DNA of 18,014 nucleotides, from the NCBI GenBank assembly GCA_034411955.1, contig DAOUMF010000139.1, forward strand, positions 1 to 18,014. Reading direction: 5' to 3'. Positions 6,272 through 13,500 of this stretch are shown here, in pieces. The position numbers were made by a program, and so were the translations under genes. Numbering within the stretch: the first letter of the stretch is position 1; every line of letters begins with the position of its first letter. The notes under the pieces are model-generated. The model had not been told where the DNA came from. It searched no databases and was given only the letters and a program-made list of their open reading frames with translations. This DNA comes from DAOUMF01 sp034411955. GTDB lineage: Bacteria; Chloroflexota; Dehalococcoidia; SM23-28-2; RBG-16-64-32.

Positions 6272-8815
6272 CTAGCACCGAATGAGTTCGTGCCAGCAGG
6301 TGTCCCGCTGCTTCGTAACCTCGACCACGGCTGCCACGGGACGCTCTCTTCCGTCGGACGGGGTGTTCATAACCGACTGTTGCAGCACCATAGTGCTGCT
6401 GCCCCCTCCGTCCAGGTTTATCGCATTGACAAGGCCAAGCTGACTCAGATACTGCTGCAGCTCCCCAAGGGTCATGCCCACCGAAGCACTGCTTCGTCCA
6501 TCGACCACGACGAAGTACACAAACCCCTCGTCGTCGATGCCGATCGCAGTTCTGGGATGTCTGCCGCTTAGGTGGGAGTCGAGCTCGCTAGGTTCACCGT
6601 CCTGAATGAGGACGTGAGAGCCACCCACCATGAAGTCGACGTTTGGGATGGGAAATGACGTCGAAAGCGTGAGGGGCTGCTCGATGTTTTCCTTCATCCA
6701 CTCGGTTGCCTGACCCGTGCCAACCAGCGCAAACTCTCCCACCCTGAGAGGAACGTCCTTAATTACGCCGCAGGAGAATTCATAGGCGGTGCTCGTCATT
6801 GTGTCGCCGGGAGCAAACAGGCCGTAGCATCCATTTACGTCCAGCGAAAGGTGAGTCCCCCAATAGGCGTTGAAGAGCGCGAGGCCGTTCTCTGCGGGAG
6901 CGCTGTTTATCATCCGAAGCCGCTTGGGTTCGGCAACCGGCGTCTTCACGTCCACTTCGAGCGCGTCTGCTCGGCCAACCCAAGAGTTGAGGTCGTGGTC
7001 AAGAGCGAAGACAGTCTCGGTTGACACTGGAGCGTAAATGACGTTTCCCCCGGAGATGATGGGGCCCAGGGTGAAGTACTCTCCGCTGCTCAGGTGAAAG
7101 AAATCTCCGTTTATCGCGACAAGAGCATCGCGAGCTTGGGCTGATTTGCTCACGGTGTTGGCGTGGCCGACATAGTCTGCCGCTGGCGCCGCCTGCAATT
7201 GAAGGTTAGAGTCTTGGAGGTCCACGCGTGTCAGGAATACCCGCACCGGCCCCGGCAGTGTCTCTTCGTTGTAGCAGAGCTCCTCGGTGATGACTTGCCA
7301 GCCCTTCGGACACGGTGATGGCGGACCAACAACCAGGAGACGGGCAGTGGCGGTCTGGTCTCCACTGTATACCGTCGCTTCAAAGGTCCGAGCCTCGTCA
7401 TACCAGAGGTCTACCGAGACCTCCGCGCTGGTCTCTCCGCTGTTCCACGTGTAGAAGTACTCTCCCGTACCTCCACTCGCGACGGCACGAAGCAGTGTTG
7501 GGCTGTGCTCGCTGCCTTCGATCTCCACAAAAACGGGCGGGTCGTGGGTAGAGAAGGCCCATTCACGCCGGACAATCGGATCTCCGTCGGCCGACTTGCC
7601 GCCCGCCGACACTGTGTAGGTTGTTGAGTACTCAAGCTTTTCGGGCTTCCATGTCACCACACGATTGCTCTCCCAGTCGAAGCTTCCAGCCACGTCTGGC
7701 TGGATCTGGAAAGCCTTTTCGACCGCTTTGCGGTCGACTTCTCGGTCGAACTGGATTCTGACCAGAGAACCCGCTGACAAGCCACTGCCGACAGGCTGCG
7801 CCTCAATCACCGTTGGCTGAGACCTGGTGGTGAAGAGCCACCTGTATCGAAGCAGCGGGTCTCCTCCAATCGCCTTGCCTTCCACCGATACCGTGTATGT
7901 TGTCGAGTACTGGAGCTTGGACGGTTCCCATTTCAACACCTTATCGGTTTCCCATTCGAAGTTCCCTGAGACGGCGGGCTCGACGGTGAAAGCGTCCTCA
8001 ACCGTCTGCCGGTCGACACCCCGCTCGAACTCCACTCTCACCGTCGAGTCGACAGGCAAGTCATTGCCGGTGGGTCCCGCTCTTGCCACGGTTGGTCGGG
8101 GCCAGGTAGCAAAGTTCAAAGAGTACTCTTCGACCCCTTCATGACCAAAGACGTCCTCTACGCCTTCCTTGACAGTGAGGGTATAGGCGGTGCGATTCTC
8201 CCAGCGGTCTTCCGGAATCACCCAGATCTCCGTGCCGCCGGAAGCTCTTTCTGCGGTCGTTGTCACCGGCACGGAAGGCTCCACGTCGAGGTATTCGTCC
8301 TGCCAGAGCACCTCCTCGTTGAACGTCAGGACGATCGGGCTGGACGTAGGGACATCGTTGAAGTCATCCCGAAGAGCCGAGTCAATGTGAGCATCTACGA
8401 CACGCGGTAGAGTGATCGTCTCAAAGGTCAGGTATTCGTCTTTCAGAGCTACGGTGTAGCTGGTCTCTGGATCAAAGAGGCGGGACTCATGAGGATTGAT
8501 GGTCACCCTCGTCTTGGCCCATGGAAAGCCTTCGTGCCAGGGGAATCTCGCGATGTGCTCCACCGCCAGATCCTCTTCCCCGACCGGAACACGTGGATGT
8601 ATCTCCAGCGACTCCCGAACCTCTTCTTCAGAGAAGCTGCCCCGGACTTCGATGACTATCTGCGAGTCGAGCCTCGCCTTTTGTTCGGCGGCGTCTATCT
8701 GAAAGAACGGTTCGGCCAGGGAATCGCGATAGATGAAGGGGTAAGCAAGCGTGATGAACCCGGCGATGACCAGCAACGTGACCGCCAGGACGGCCCCGGC
8801 CACTGCTTTCCGCAT
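6272..8815 (-). CDS. Exported SbsA-Ig / phosphodiester glycosidase (NAGPA) protein
   Basis: 847 residues. An N-terminal hydrophobic segment (about 5–29) anchors or exports it. Several SbsA-type Ig-like (Big_5) domains follow. Two adjacent ones, at about 240–335 and 338–430, are clear duplicates sharing VEPAVSG/IQPDVAG, KLxYSTTYTVS and a following GDP. Residues ~510–835 match the NAGPA (phosphodiester glycosidase) fold, with ALVAINGDFF, RHPRTAIGIDD, VDGR and the hallmark INLDGGGSSTM near the end. In this family the domain cleaves sugar phosphodiesters or related exopolysaccharide linkages at the cell surface. The start is ATG 8815, with GGAGGAGG 10 nt upstream. It is transcribed alone, opposite the folding genes, which could assist its folding. 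The true substrate is unknown. Confidence 0.87.
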   Translation of the reverse strand: MRKAVAGAVLAVTLLVIAGFITLAYPFIYRDSLAEPFFQIDAAEQKARLDSQIVIEVRGSFSEEEVRESLEIHPRVPVGEEDLAVEHIARFPWHEGFPWAKTRVTINPHESRLFDPETSYTVALKDEYLTFETITLPRVVDAHIDSALRDDFNDVPTSSPIVLTFNEEVLWQDEYLDVEPSVPVTTTAERASGGTEIWVIPEDRWENRTAYTLTVKEGVEDVFGHEGVEEYSLNFATWPRPTVARAGPTGNDLPVDSTVRVEFERGVDRQTVEDAFTVEPAVSGNFEWETDKVLKWEPSKLQYSTTYTVSVEGKAIGGDPLLRYRWLFTTRSQPTVIEAQPVGSGLSAGSLVRIQFDREVDRKAVEKAFQIQPDVAGSFDWESNRVVTWKPEKLEYSTTYTVSAGGKSADGDPIVRREWAFSTHDPPVFVEIEGSEHSPTLLRAVASGGTGEYFYTWNSGETSAEVSVDLWYDEARTFEATVYSGDQTATARLLVVGPPSPCPKGWQVITEELCYNEETLPGPVRVFLTRVDLQDSNLQLQAAPAADYVGHANTVSKSAQARDALVAINGDFFHLSSGEYFTLGPIISGGNVIYAPVSTETVFALDHDLNSWVGRADALEVDVKTPVAEPKRLRMINSAPAENGLALFNAYWGTHLSLDVNGCYGLFAPGDTMTSTAYEFSCGVIKDVPLRVGEFALVGTGQATEWMKENIEQPLTLSTSFPIPNVDFMVGGSHVLIQDGEPSELDSHLSGRHPRTAIGIDDEGFVYFVVVDGRSSASVGMTLGELQQYLSQLGLVNAINLDGGGSSTMVLQQSVMNTPSDGRERPVAAVVEVTKQRDTCWHELIRC

Positions 8816-9022
8816 CTCGCCTCATCCTCCTCCCTCTCGATGCGCAGATATAGTGTGCAACCGATCCGGAAAGCTGTCCAGTGCGCTCCAGAGAGACGCC
8901 GGTGGTCATCAACTCCAGACTTTTCTCCTATGTCGTGCGATCCGGCGCGGTCACTTCGGTCGACGGGGCGTCATCGCGGCTTTCGTCGTCCGGACAGGGC
9001 GAGCCGCAGGCGGCAAGCGGAG
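8816..9022. other. Intergenic stretch between the NAGPA gene and the broken tRNA copy
   Basis: About 200 bp without a credible gene. On the minus strand it contains the NAGPA gene's ribosome-binding site and perhaps its promoter (TATATC on the minus strand near 8846–8851, no good -35). The small palindrome GCCGCAGGCGGC at 9003–9014 lies just beyond the broken tRNA copy and might end the tRNA/GIY-YIG transcript. Confidence 0.35.
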
Positions 9023-9050
9023 AGAAGCGATGGCGCGCTCGGTGGGACTC

Positions 9051-9065
9051 TCCGCCTTAGGCGGA
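9051..9065. repeat. 15-bp palindrome, copy 1
   Basis: TCCGCCTTAGGCGGA forms a perfect 6-bp stem (TCCGCC/GGCGGA) with a TTA loop. It replaces a 5-nt piece of the T arm in the duplicated tRNA-Arg fragment. It is identical to the copy at 9081–9095. Confidence 0.85.
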
Positions 9066-9080
9066 CACGACCTCAGCCTC

Positions 9081-9095
9081 TCCGCCTTAGGCGGA
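9081..9095. repeat. 15-bp palindrome, copy 2
   Basis: Identical to the copy at 9051–9065, 30 bp apart start to start. It replaces a 12-nt piece of the tRNA-Arg anticodon arm that was itself a short palindrome (CGCAG/CTGCG). The minus-strand TAA inside this palindrome is the stop codon of the GIY-YIG gene. Confidence 0.85.
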
Positions 9096-9377
9096 CTCTA
9101 TCCGGCCCAAGGTACCAGCGCCATCGCTATGGACGCACGCTACAAGGCGATCCCTAAGGCGCCGACCAGCGCCGGTTTTGAAGAACCGCTCCCGGGCGAC
9201 AGCGACGCGTTTGTCTTCATACGCCTCCCAATACAGCAACCGCCAAGGTCGGTGCGCGCGAGTCCAACGATTCAGCCCAGCGTTGTGCTCAGCCAGCCGT
9301 AGTTGAGCAGTACGCCCAGTGCTGCCGACGTAGCGACGACCCGCTTCGTTCTCTAGCACGTATACGTACCACGACAT
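9087..9377 (-). CDS. Small GIY-YIG nuclease-domain protein next to tRNA-Arg
   Basis: 96 residues, essentially one GIY-YIG domain. The two core strands are YVYVLEN (Tyr4, Tyr6) and RRYVGST (Tyr16, Gly18). Conserved Arg27, HN at 31–32 and ARERFFKTG (Glu63) follow, as in UPF0213/UvrC-N-like single-domain proteins. Such proteins cut DNA in homing and repair contexts; many stand-alone members are uncharacterised. ATG 9377 is chosen because the fold begins there; the longer open frame up to 9539 just reads through tRNA-Arg. The start is 14 nt after the tRNA-Arg CCA, with no clear ribosome-binding site, so it may be expressed from the tRNA transcript. The last ~9 residues and the stop come from the broken tRNA copy, so the C-terminus may be a junction product. 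Confidence 0.82.
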   Translation of the reverse strand: MSWYVYVLENEAGRRYVGSTGRTAQLRLAEHNAGLNRWTRAHRPWRLLYWEAYEDKRVAVARERFFKTGAGRRLRDRLVACVHSDGAGTLGRIESA

Positions 9378-9391
9378 CGCAGTAGAAGCGA

Positions 9392-9469
9392 TGGCGCGCT
9401 CGGTGGGACTCGAACCCACGACCTCAGCCTCCGCAGGGCTGCGCTCTATCCGGACTGAGCTACGAGCGC
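9392..9469 (-). tRNA. tRNA-Arg (anticodon GCG)
   Basis: A complete cloverleaf on the minus strand. The acceptor is GCGCTCG/CGAGCGC, the D stem GCTC/GAGC, the anticodon arm CAGCC–CTGCGGA–GGCTG with anticodon GCG, and the T arm GTGGG–TTCGAGT–CCCAC. The discriminator is G and the CCA is encoded (9392–9394). It should read CGC and CGU codons. It is followed 14 nt downstream by the GIY-YIG gene. Confidence 0.95.
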
Positions 9470-9511
9470 GCAAGATTGGGGCCGGGCGTACGGCCCCTGT
9501 TTGCCTGAACA

Positions 9512-9597
9512 TGGTGCCGAAGGTGGGATTTGAACCCACACGCCCTTACGGGCACTGCGCCCTGAACGCAGCGCGTCTGCCATTCCGCCACTTCGGC
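9512..9597 (-). tRNA. tRNA-Leu (anticodon CAG)
   Basis: A complete class II tRNA on the minus strand. The acceptor is GCCGAAG/CTTCGGC, the anticodon arm CTGCG–TTCAGGG–CGCAG with anticodon CAG, there is a long variable arm (TGCCCGTAAGGGCGT), and the T arm is GTGGG–TTCAAAT–CCCAC. The discriminator is A and the CCA is encoded (9512–9514). It lies 42 nt upstream of tRNA-Arg in the same direction. Confidence 0.95.
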
Positions 9598-9611
9598 CCC
9601 CGTCTGTCAAC

Positions 9612-9658
9612 TGGTGGGCGGTGCAGGATTTGAACCTGCGATCTCTTGCGTGTGAAGC
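9612..9658 (-). pseudogene. 3'-half remnant of tRNA-Val (anticodon CAC)
   Basis: On the minus strand this matches the 3' part of a tRNA-Val: anticodon loop TTCACAC, 3' anticodon strand GCAAG, T arm GCAGG–TTCAAAT–CCTGC, 3' acceptor ACCGCCC, A and CCA. The 5' acceptor that should read GGGCGGT is absent. The upstream sequence has only a vague D-arm-like GCTCAG and cannot close the stems. It is the first unit of the cluster, 14 nt before tRNA-Leu. It may be a degraded tRNA or an integration-site remnant. Confidence 0.75.
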
Positions 9659-9746
9659 ATATCCCTCTGAGCGGTGTGCTGTCAGAAGGAACGCGCCCAG
9701 CGAAACACGTTCAGTTATCGCCTGAGATCACCCACCTCCGGACGCC

Positions 9747-9774
9747 ATGATACCACAGGGGGCATGCGACGCAA
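9747..9774 (-). promoter_or_regulatory. Candidate promoter of the tRNA cluster
   Basis: On the minus strand TTGCGT (9774–9769) and TATCAT (9752–9747) are 16 bp apart, with a TGG just before the -10 (extended -10). It lies about 90 bp upstream of the tRNA-Val remnant and points at the tRNAs. The -35 match is poor, so this is tentative. Confidence 0.4.
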
Positions 9775-9847
9775 GATTCGGGGGCGAGCAATACCGACGC
9801 GCGGTGCGACCTCCTCCGGAGCCAACAGCAACGCGGGTCAGGGCCTG

Positions 9848-10159
9848 TTACAGCGCAGACGCCCCGTCTTGGGGCAGCAACTCCATGAGTCTCCCCAGGA
9901 CATCGCGCAGGGTGAAGCCCTCCACCGTGGGATGGCGGAGGGGCGCGTCCAGGTTCACGGCGTAGTGCTGAGTGCGTCCATTCCAACGAACGTGGAGCAT
10001 ACCATCCCGACGGAGGGTACTGACGATGTTCCAGGTCTGACGGCGGCTGAGCGACATCATGCGGGAGAGGTCCTCGATGGTGGAATCGGGGTGCACGGCG
10101 ACGCAGAAAAGGATGGCGCCGTGGCTGGAGACGTGATACCACTCGCTGTTTGCCACCAT
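9848..10159 (-). CDS. Small winged-helix transcriptional regulator
   Basis: 103 residues. An ArsR/MarR-like winged helix spans about 8–70. The helix-turn-helix is STIEDLSRMMSLSRRQTWNIV and the following wing is MLHVRWNGRTQHYAV. The C-terminal segment after RHPTVEGFTLRDVL may serve dimerisation. ATG 10159 is preferred because AGAGGAG (10176–10170) lies 10 nt upstream; TTG 10165 is also in frame. No metal-binding cysteine pair or ligand domain is visible, so the signal is unknown. It is divergent from the large cyclase–ATPase gene, with GTTCACCC repeats near both starts, so it may regulate itself and that gene. Confidence 0.8.
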   Translation of the reverse strand: MVANSEWYHVSSHGAILFCVAVHPDSTIEDLSRMMSLSRRQTWNIVSTLRRDGMLHVRWNGRTQHYAVNLDAPLRHPTVEGFTLRDVLGRLMELLPQDGASAL

Positions 10160-10213
10160 GCCCAACAGACTCCTCTACTACTTCCAACACCACTCTGTGG
10201 GCCGCATGACGCT

Positions 10214-10233
10214 CGTTCACCCAAGGTTCACCC
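10214..10233. repeat. GTTCACCC direct repeat pair, left
   Basis: GTTCACCC at 10215–10222 is repeated at 10226–10233, 11 bp apart, about one helical turn. The pair lies about 55 bp upstream of the winged-helix gene start, where an operator would be expected. Confidence 0.5.
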
Positions 10234-10461
10234 AATGGAGGGAGGGAGACGGGTGGAGGAGGCGCGGCCGCAACCCTGTGGGTCATCCAGGAAGCTTCCA
10301 CCAGCCCCGCAACCGATCGCCGCCCACGCACCTCCCACCTGTACAACGGTTGGCGGAGCGGCATCTTACACACCCTGGAGGCTGCCTGTGACCACGGTTG
10401 CAGGGAGTGCCCCGCGGTAGTCAGACCCATTCTCTTCGCGCCAGAGCGCTCCGGGCGCAAG

Positions 10462-10490
10462 TTGACGCCATTTCGAGCGTCGCCGATAAT
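10462..10490 (+). promoter_or_regulatory. Promoter of the cyclase–ATPase–TPR gene
   Basis: TTGACG (10462–10467) and GATAAT (10485–10490) are separated by exactly 17 bp; each hexamer matches the housekeeping consensus at 5 of 6 bases. Transcription would begin near 10497, giving a leader of only about 23 nt. Confidence 0.75.
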
Positions 10491-10492
10491 CT

Positions 10493-10517
10493 GGTTCACC
10501 GACACGGAGGTTCACCC
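10493..10517. repeat. GGTTCACC direct repeat pair, right
   Basis: GGTTCACC at 10493–10500 is repeated at 10509–10516, 16 bp apart. The first copy covers the expected transcription start. The second overlaps the Shine-Dalgarno GGAGG (10506–10510) of the gene at 10520. A protein bound here would block transcription. Confidence 0.5.
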
Positions 10518-10519
10518 TT

Positions 10520-13500
10520 ATGACCATCGGCGGAGCGCCGTCGGTAGTTACCTTCCTCTTCACCGACGTGGTGGGGTCCACACAGCTCACCGAGACACTG
10601 GGTGACGAGGGGGCTCAAGAGATCCTGCGCATTCACAACTCGCTCTTGCGAGCCGAGGTGGCGCAACACGGCGGCTCCGAGGTCAAGGCGATGGGCGACG
10701 GTTTCATGATTACCTTTCGGAGTCCCACCTCCGCCCTGACCTGCGCTGGGGCCATTCAGCAGGCCATCGCCCGGCACAACGAGGAACAGCCGACCCGCGC
10801 ATTCATGGTGCGAATGGGCCTCAACGCTGGCGAGGCGATCCAGGAGGAGGGCGATTTCTTCGGCGCAGCCGTCATTGTGGCTGCCCGAATAGCAGCCCTG
10901 GCCGAGGGAGGCGAGATCCTCACCTCAGAGGCCGTCAAGCAACTCGGCCAGGGGATGCGCGGGGTCGAGTACAAGTTCAAAGGAGAGTTTCACCTCAAAG
11001 GGCTCCGTGAGCCGTACCGGATCTTCCAAGCAGTCGTTGGCCCCGCAGAACGTCCGTCTGTGGCTGCCTTGCGACGACCTCGCTTCGTCGGCCGCGATGA
11101 GGAGTTGGGGGACCTTCAGCGATCCCTGGAGCAGGTCTTGACTGGCTCGGGCCTCTTCCTGCTACTTGCCGGCGAGGCAGGCGTTGGGAAAACCCGCCTG
11201 GCTGAAGAACTGGCCAGCCACGCGAGGAGCCGCGGAGTGCGGGTCTACCGCGGTCACTGCTACGACACGGAGGGCGCTCCTCCCTACATGCCTTTCGTCG
11301 AGATCCTTCGCGACTACATCCAGGGTCGACCGGATGACGTCCTCCTCGACGAACTGGGCGAGGATGCGCCGGAGATAGCCCGACTGGCACCCGAGCTCGC
11401 TCGGCGTATCCCTATTGATGGCGACAGCTCACCGCTGCCGCCTGAGCAAGAGCGGTACCGACTCCTGGAGACGGTGCGTCGCTGGCTCAGGCGCATGGCC
11501 GGCCGCCGTCCCACTTTGCTTCTCATCGAGGACCTTCATTGGGCCGAACCCGCGAGCTGCGTGCTACTGCGCCATCTCGCCCCCACGCTCGCTGCTGCCC
11601 CCATCTTCATCCTCGCCACCTGCCGCGAGGAGGACATAGAGGCTTCGTCCTCGCTGACAGCCGCTCTTGCCGAGTTCGGCCGCGTGCAGGTCTACCGCCG
11701 TGTTAGGCTGGCGGGCCTAGATGTTCCTGCAATTCGGGAGCTCCTCGCCACCATGGGGCGCGGCGAATCGCCGCAGGGGCTCGCCGAGGCGCTCTTCCAG
11801 GAGACGGCTGGAAACCCCTTCTTCATCGCGGAGCTTGTCAACCACCTGGACATGGAAGGGAAGCTTCTCGACCGCGACGGCCGCTGGCAGACCGGCGTGT
11901 CCCCCGAGGAGTGGGACGTTCCGGAGAGCGTGCGGGCCGTCACCCAGCGCCGCCTCAGCGGCCTCCGAGAGGAAACCTGTAAGGTTCTTGCCGTTGCTTC
12001 CGTTGCCGGACGAGATTTCACTTACGACCTACTCGAATCCCTCGCCGAGGTCCCTGCGGACGCGTTGCTTGACAGCCTCGATGAGGCGATCCGCATGGGG
12101 ATGATCGAGGAGACAGAAGCGGCAGTTGCCTCATTTCGGTTTCCCCATCAGCTCACCCAACAGACCCTGTACAACAACCTGTCAGGCATTCGGCGCCGGC
12201 GGCTTCACCTCCGCGTCAGCGAGGCCCTGGAGGAGGCGACGCGGGCTGAGCCGGAGGAGATAGCACATCACCTTCGCCGCGCCGAAGGGATGGCGCCCGC
12301 GGAGAAGACGCGTCGCTATCTCACGCTCGCTGCCGACAAGGCCAGTAGGGCCGCAGCCTGGGAGCGAGCCGCCGACTACTACAAGCAGGCCTTTGAACTG
12401 ACTCCCGTCGACGAGGAGCGGGAGCGGGCGCAACTGCTGCGCCACGTGGGCGAAGCGCAGAGCGGCTTCGGCGACTGGGAGGGCGCCGTAGCCAGCTGGC
12501 AGGAGGCGATGGACACGTTCGAGCGGGTGGGGGACAGGGAGGCTGTCGGCTGGATCGGCTTCTTCCTGCGAAAGTTGTACGGCTTCCGCGGACAGTTCCA
12601 TGAAGCCTCCGAAGTTGTTCAGCGAAGTCTGCGGGTGCTGGGCGACTATGATACGGAGATACGCTCCCGCCTCTTGGCGCAGGCCGGCTTCAGCCTTAGT
12701 GCCTTTGGGGGGCCGACGGAGGCGGAGCGCCTGCTCGACCAATCCATGGAGATCGCCAAACGGCTCGATAGCCCGGCGGCCTTGGGGTTCTCTGCCTTCA
12801 TCCGCGGCATGCATTGCCTCAACTATTGCCGCCTGGCCGAGGCGGCTGACTGGCTCAACAAGAGCGTCACCTGCTCGCTGGCCGGCGACGACTTGGCGAC
12901 GGCCAGCCAGGTCTCTTCCTCCAGGCGACACGTGCTGCTTATGCTCGGAGATCTTTCAGAAGCCGAACGGTCGATGGATGAGGAGGAACGTCTGGCGCGC
13001 AAGGCGGGCAGTTTCCTGGCCCTCTGCGACACGAAGTGGATATCTAGCGAGATCGCCTGTCTACGTGGAGACCTTCCCCAGGCGGAAGCCCTGAACGGCC
13101 AACTCCTGGAACTGATCGAGGCTTCGCAGGCCGAATCTGGCACTCCGGGCGCTCTTATGAACAGGGCGTACATCCGCTTTCTACAGGGTTACTGGGACGA
13201 GTTCGAGGATCTCCTCTCCGAAGCGATCTCCTCCCATGACCGCATGTCTGCGGCACCCATCGACGACCCGCGGCCGATCCTCCTCCTCCTGCGTGCCCTG
13301 GGCGGCCGCGACAAAGAGGCGCGGGAGATGCTCCCCCAGGTGCGCGGCTACTTCAACTTCGATGATCCCTGGACGACCAGCCTGGGGGAAGCGAGGACGA
13401 CCTTGGCCGCGGCGCTGGCTGTCCTCGGGGAAAAGGAAGCGGCGGCCGATCTGTACCAGCCACTGAAAGAGTGGACAGCCGTCTCCGGGTACGTGCTCAC

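Larger units (their letters stand above)
9023..9105 (-). pseudogene. Partial tRNA-Arg copy carrying two palindromic inserts
   Basis: Plus-strand blocks 9023–9050, 9066–9080 and 9096–9105 are identical to 9384–9411, 9417–9431 and 9444–9453 of the intact tRNA-Arg region (28, 15 and 10 nt). Between the blocks, two tRNA segments are each replaced by the same 15-bp palindrome. One is 5 nt of the T arm, the other 12 nt of the 5' anticodon stem plus anticodon. The tRNA 5' end (acceptor and start of the D arm) is missing. It includes 8 nt of sequence downstream of the tRNA, so it is a DNA-level copy. It cannot fold as a working tRNA. Confidence 0.8.
10160..10519. other. 360-bp divergent intergenic region
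   Basis: No credible gene; longer open frames here on both strands lack family features. It holds the regulator's ribosome-binding site at the left end, two pairs of GTTCACC-type direct repeats (10214–10233 and 10493–10517), and a near-consensus promoter at 10462–10490 reading right. Confidence 0.6.

Noticed and set aside
9051..9095. CRISPR-like array from the repeated 15-mer
   Set aside because: Only two copies. The 15-nt spacer is tRNA sequence, and no cas gene is present.
9378..9539. N-terminal extension of the GIY-YIG protein
   Set aside because: These codons are simply tRNA-Arg and its flanks translated. The GIY-YIG fold begins at the Met encoded at 9377.
9612..9690. Functional tRNA-Val
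   Set aside because: The 5' acceptor strand, D stem closure and 5' anticodon strand do not pair with the well-kept 3' half.
9674..10505. Overlapping 248- and 264-residue open frames on opposite strands
   Set aside because: Low-complexity, Arg/Pro-rich translations that cross the winged-helix gene and the intergenic promoter. The winged-helix frame has clear family features.
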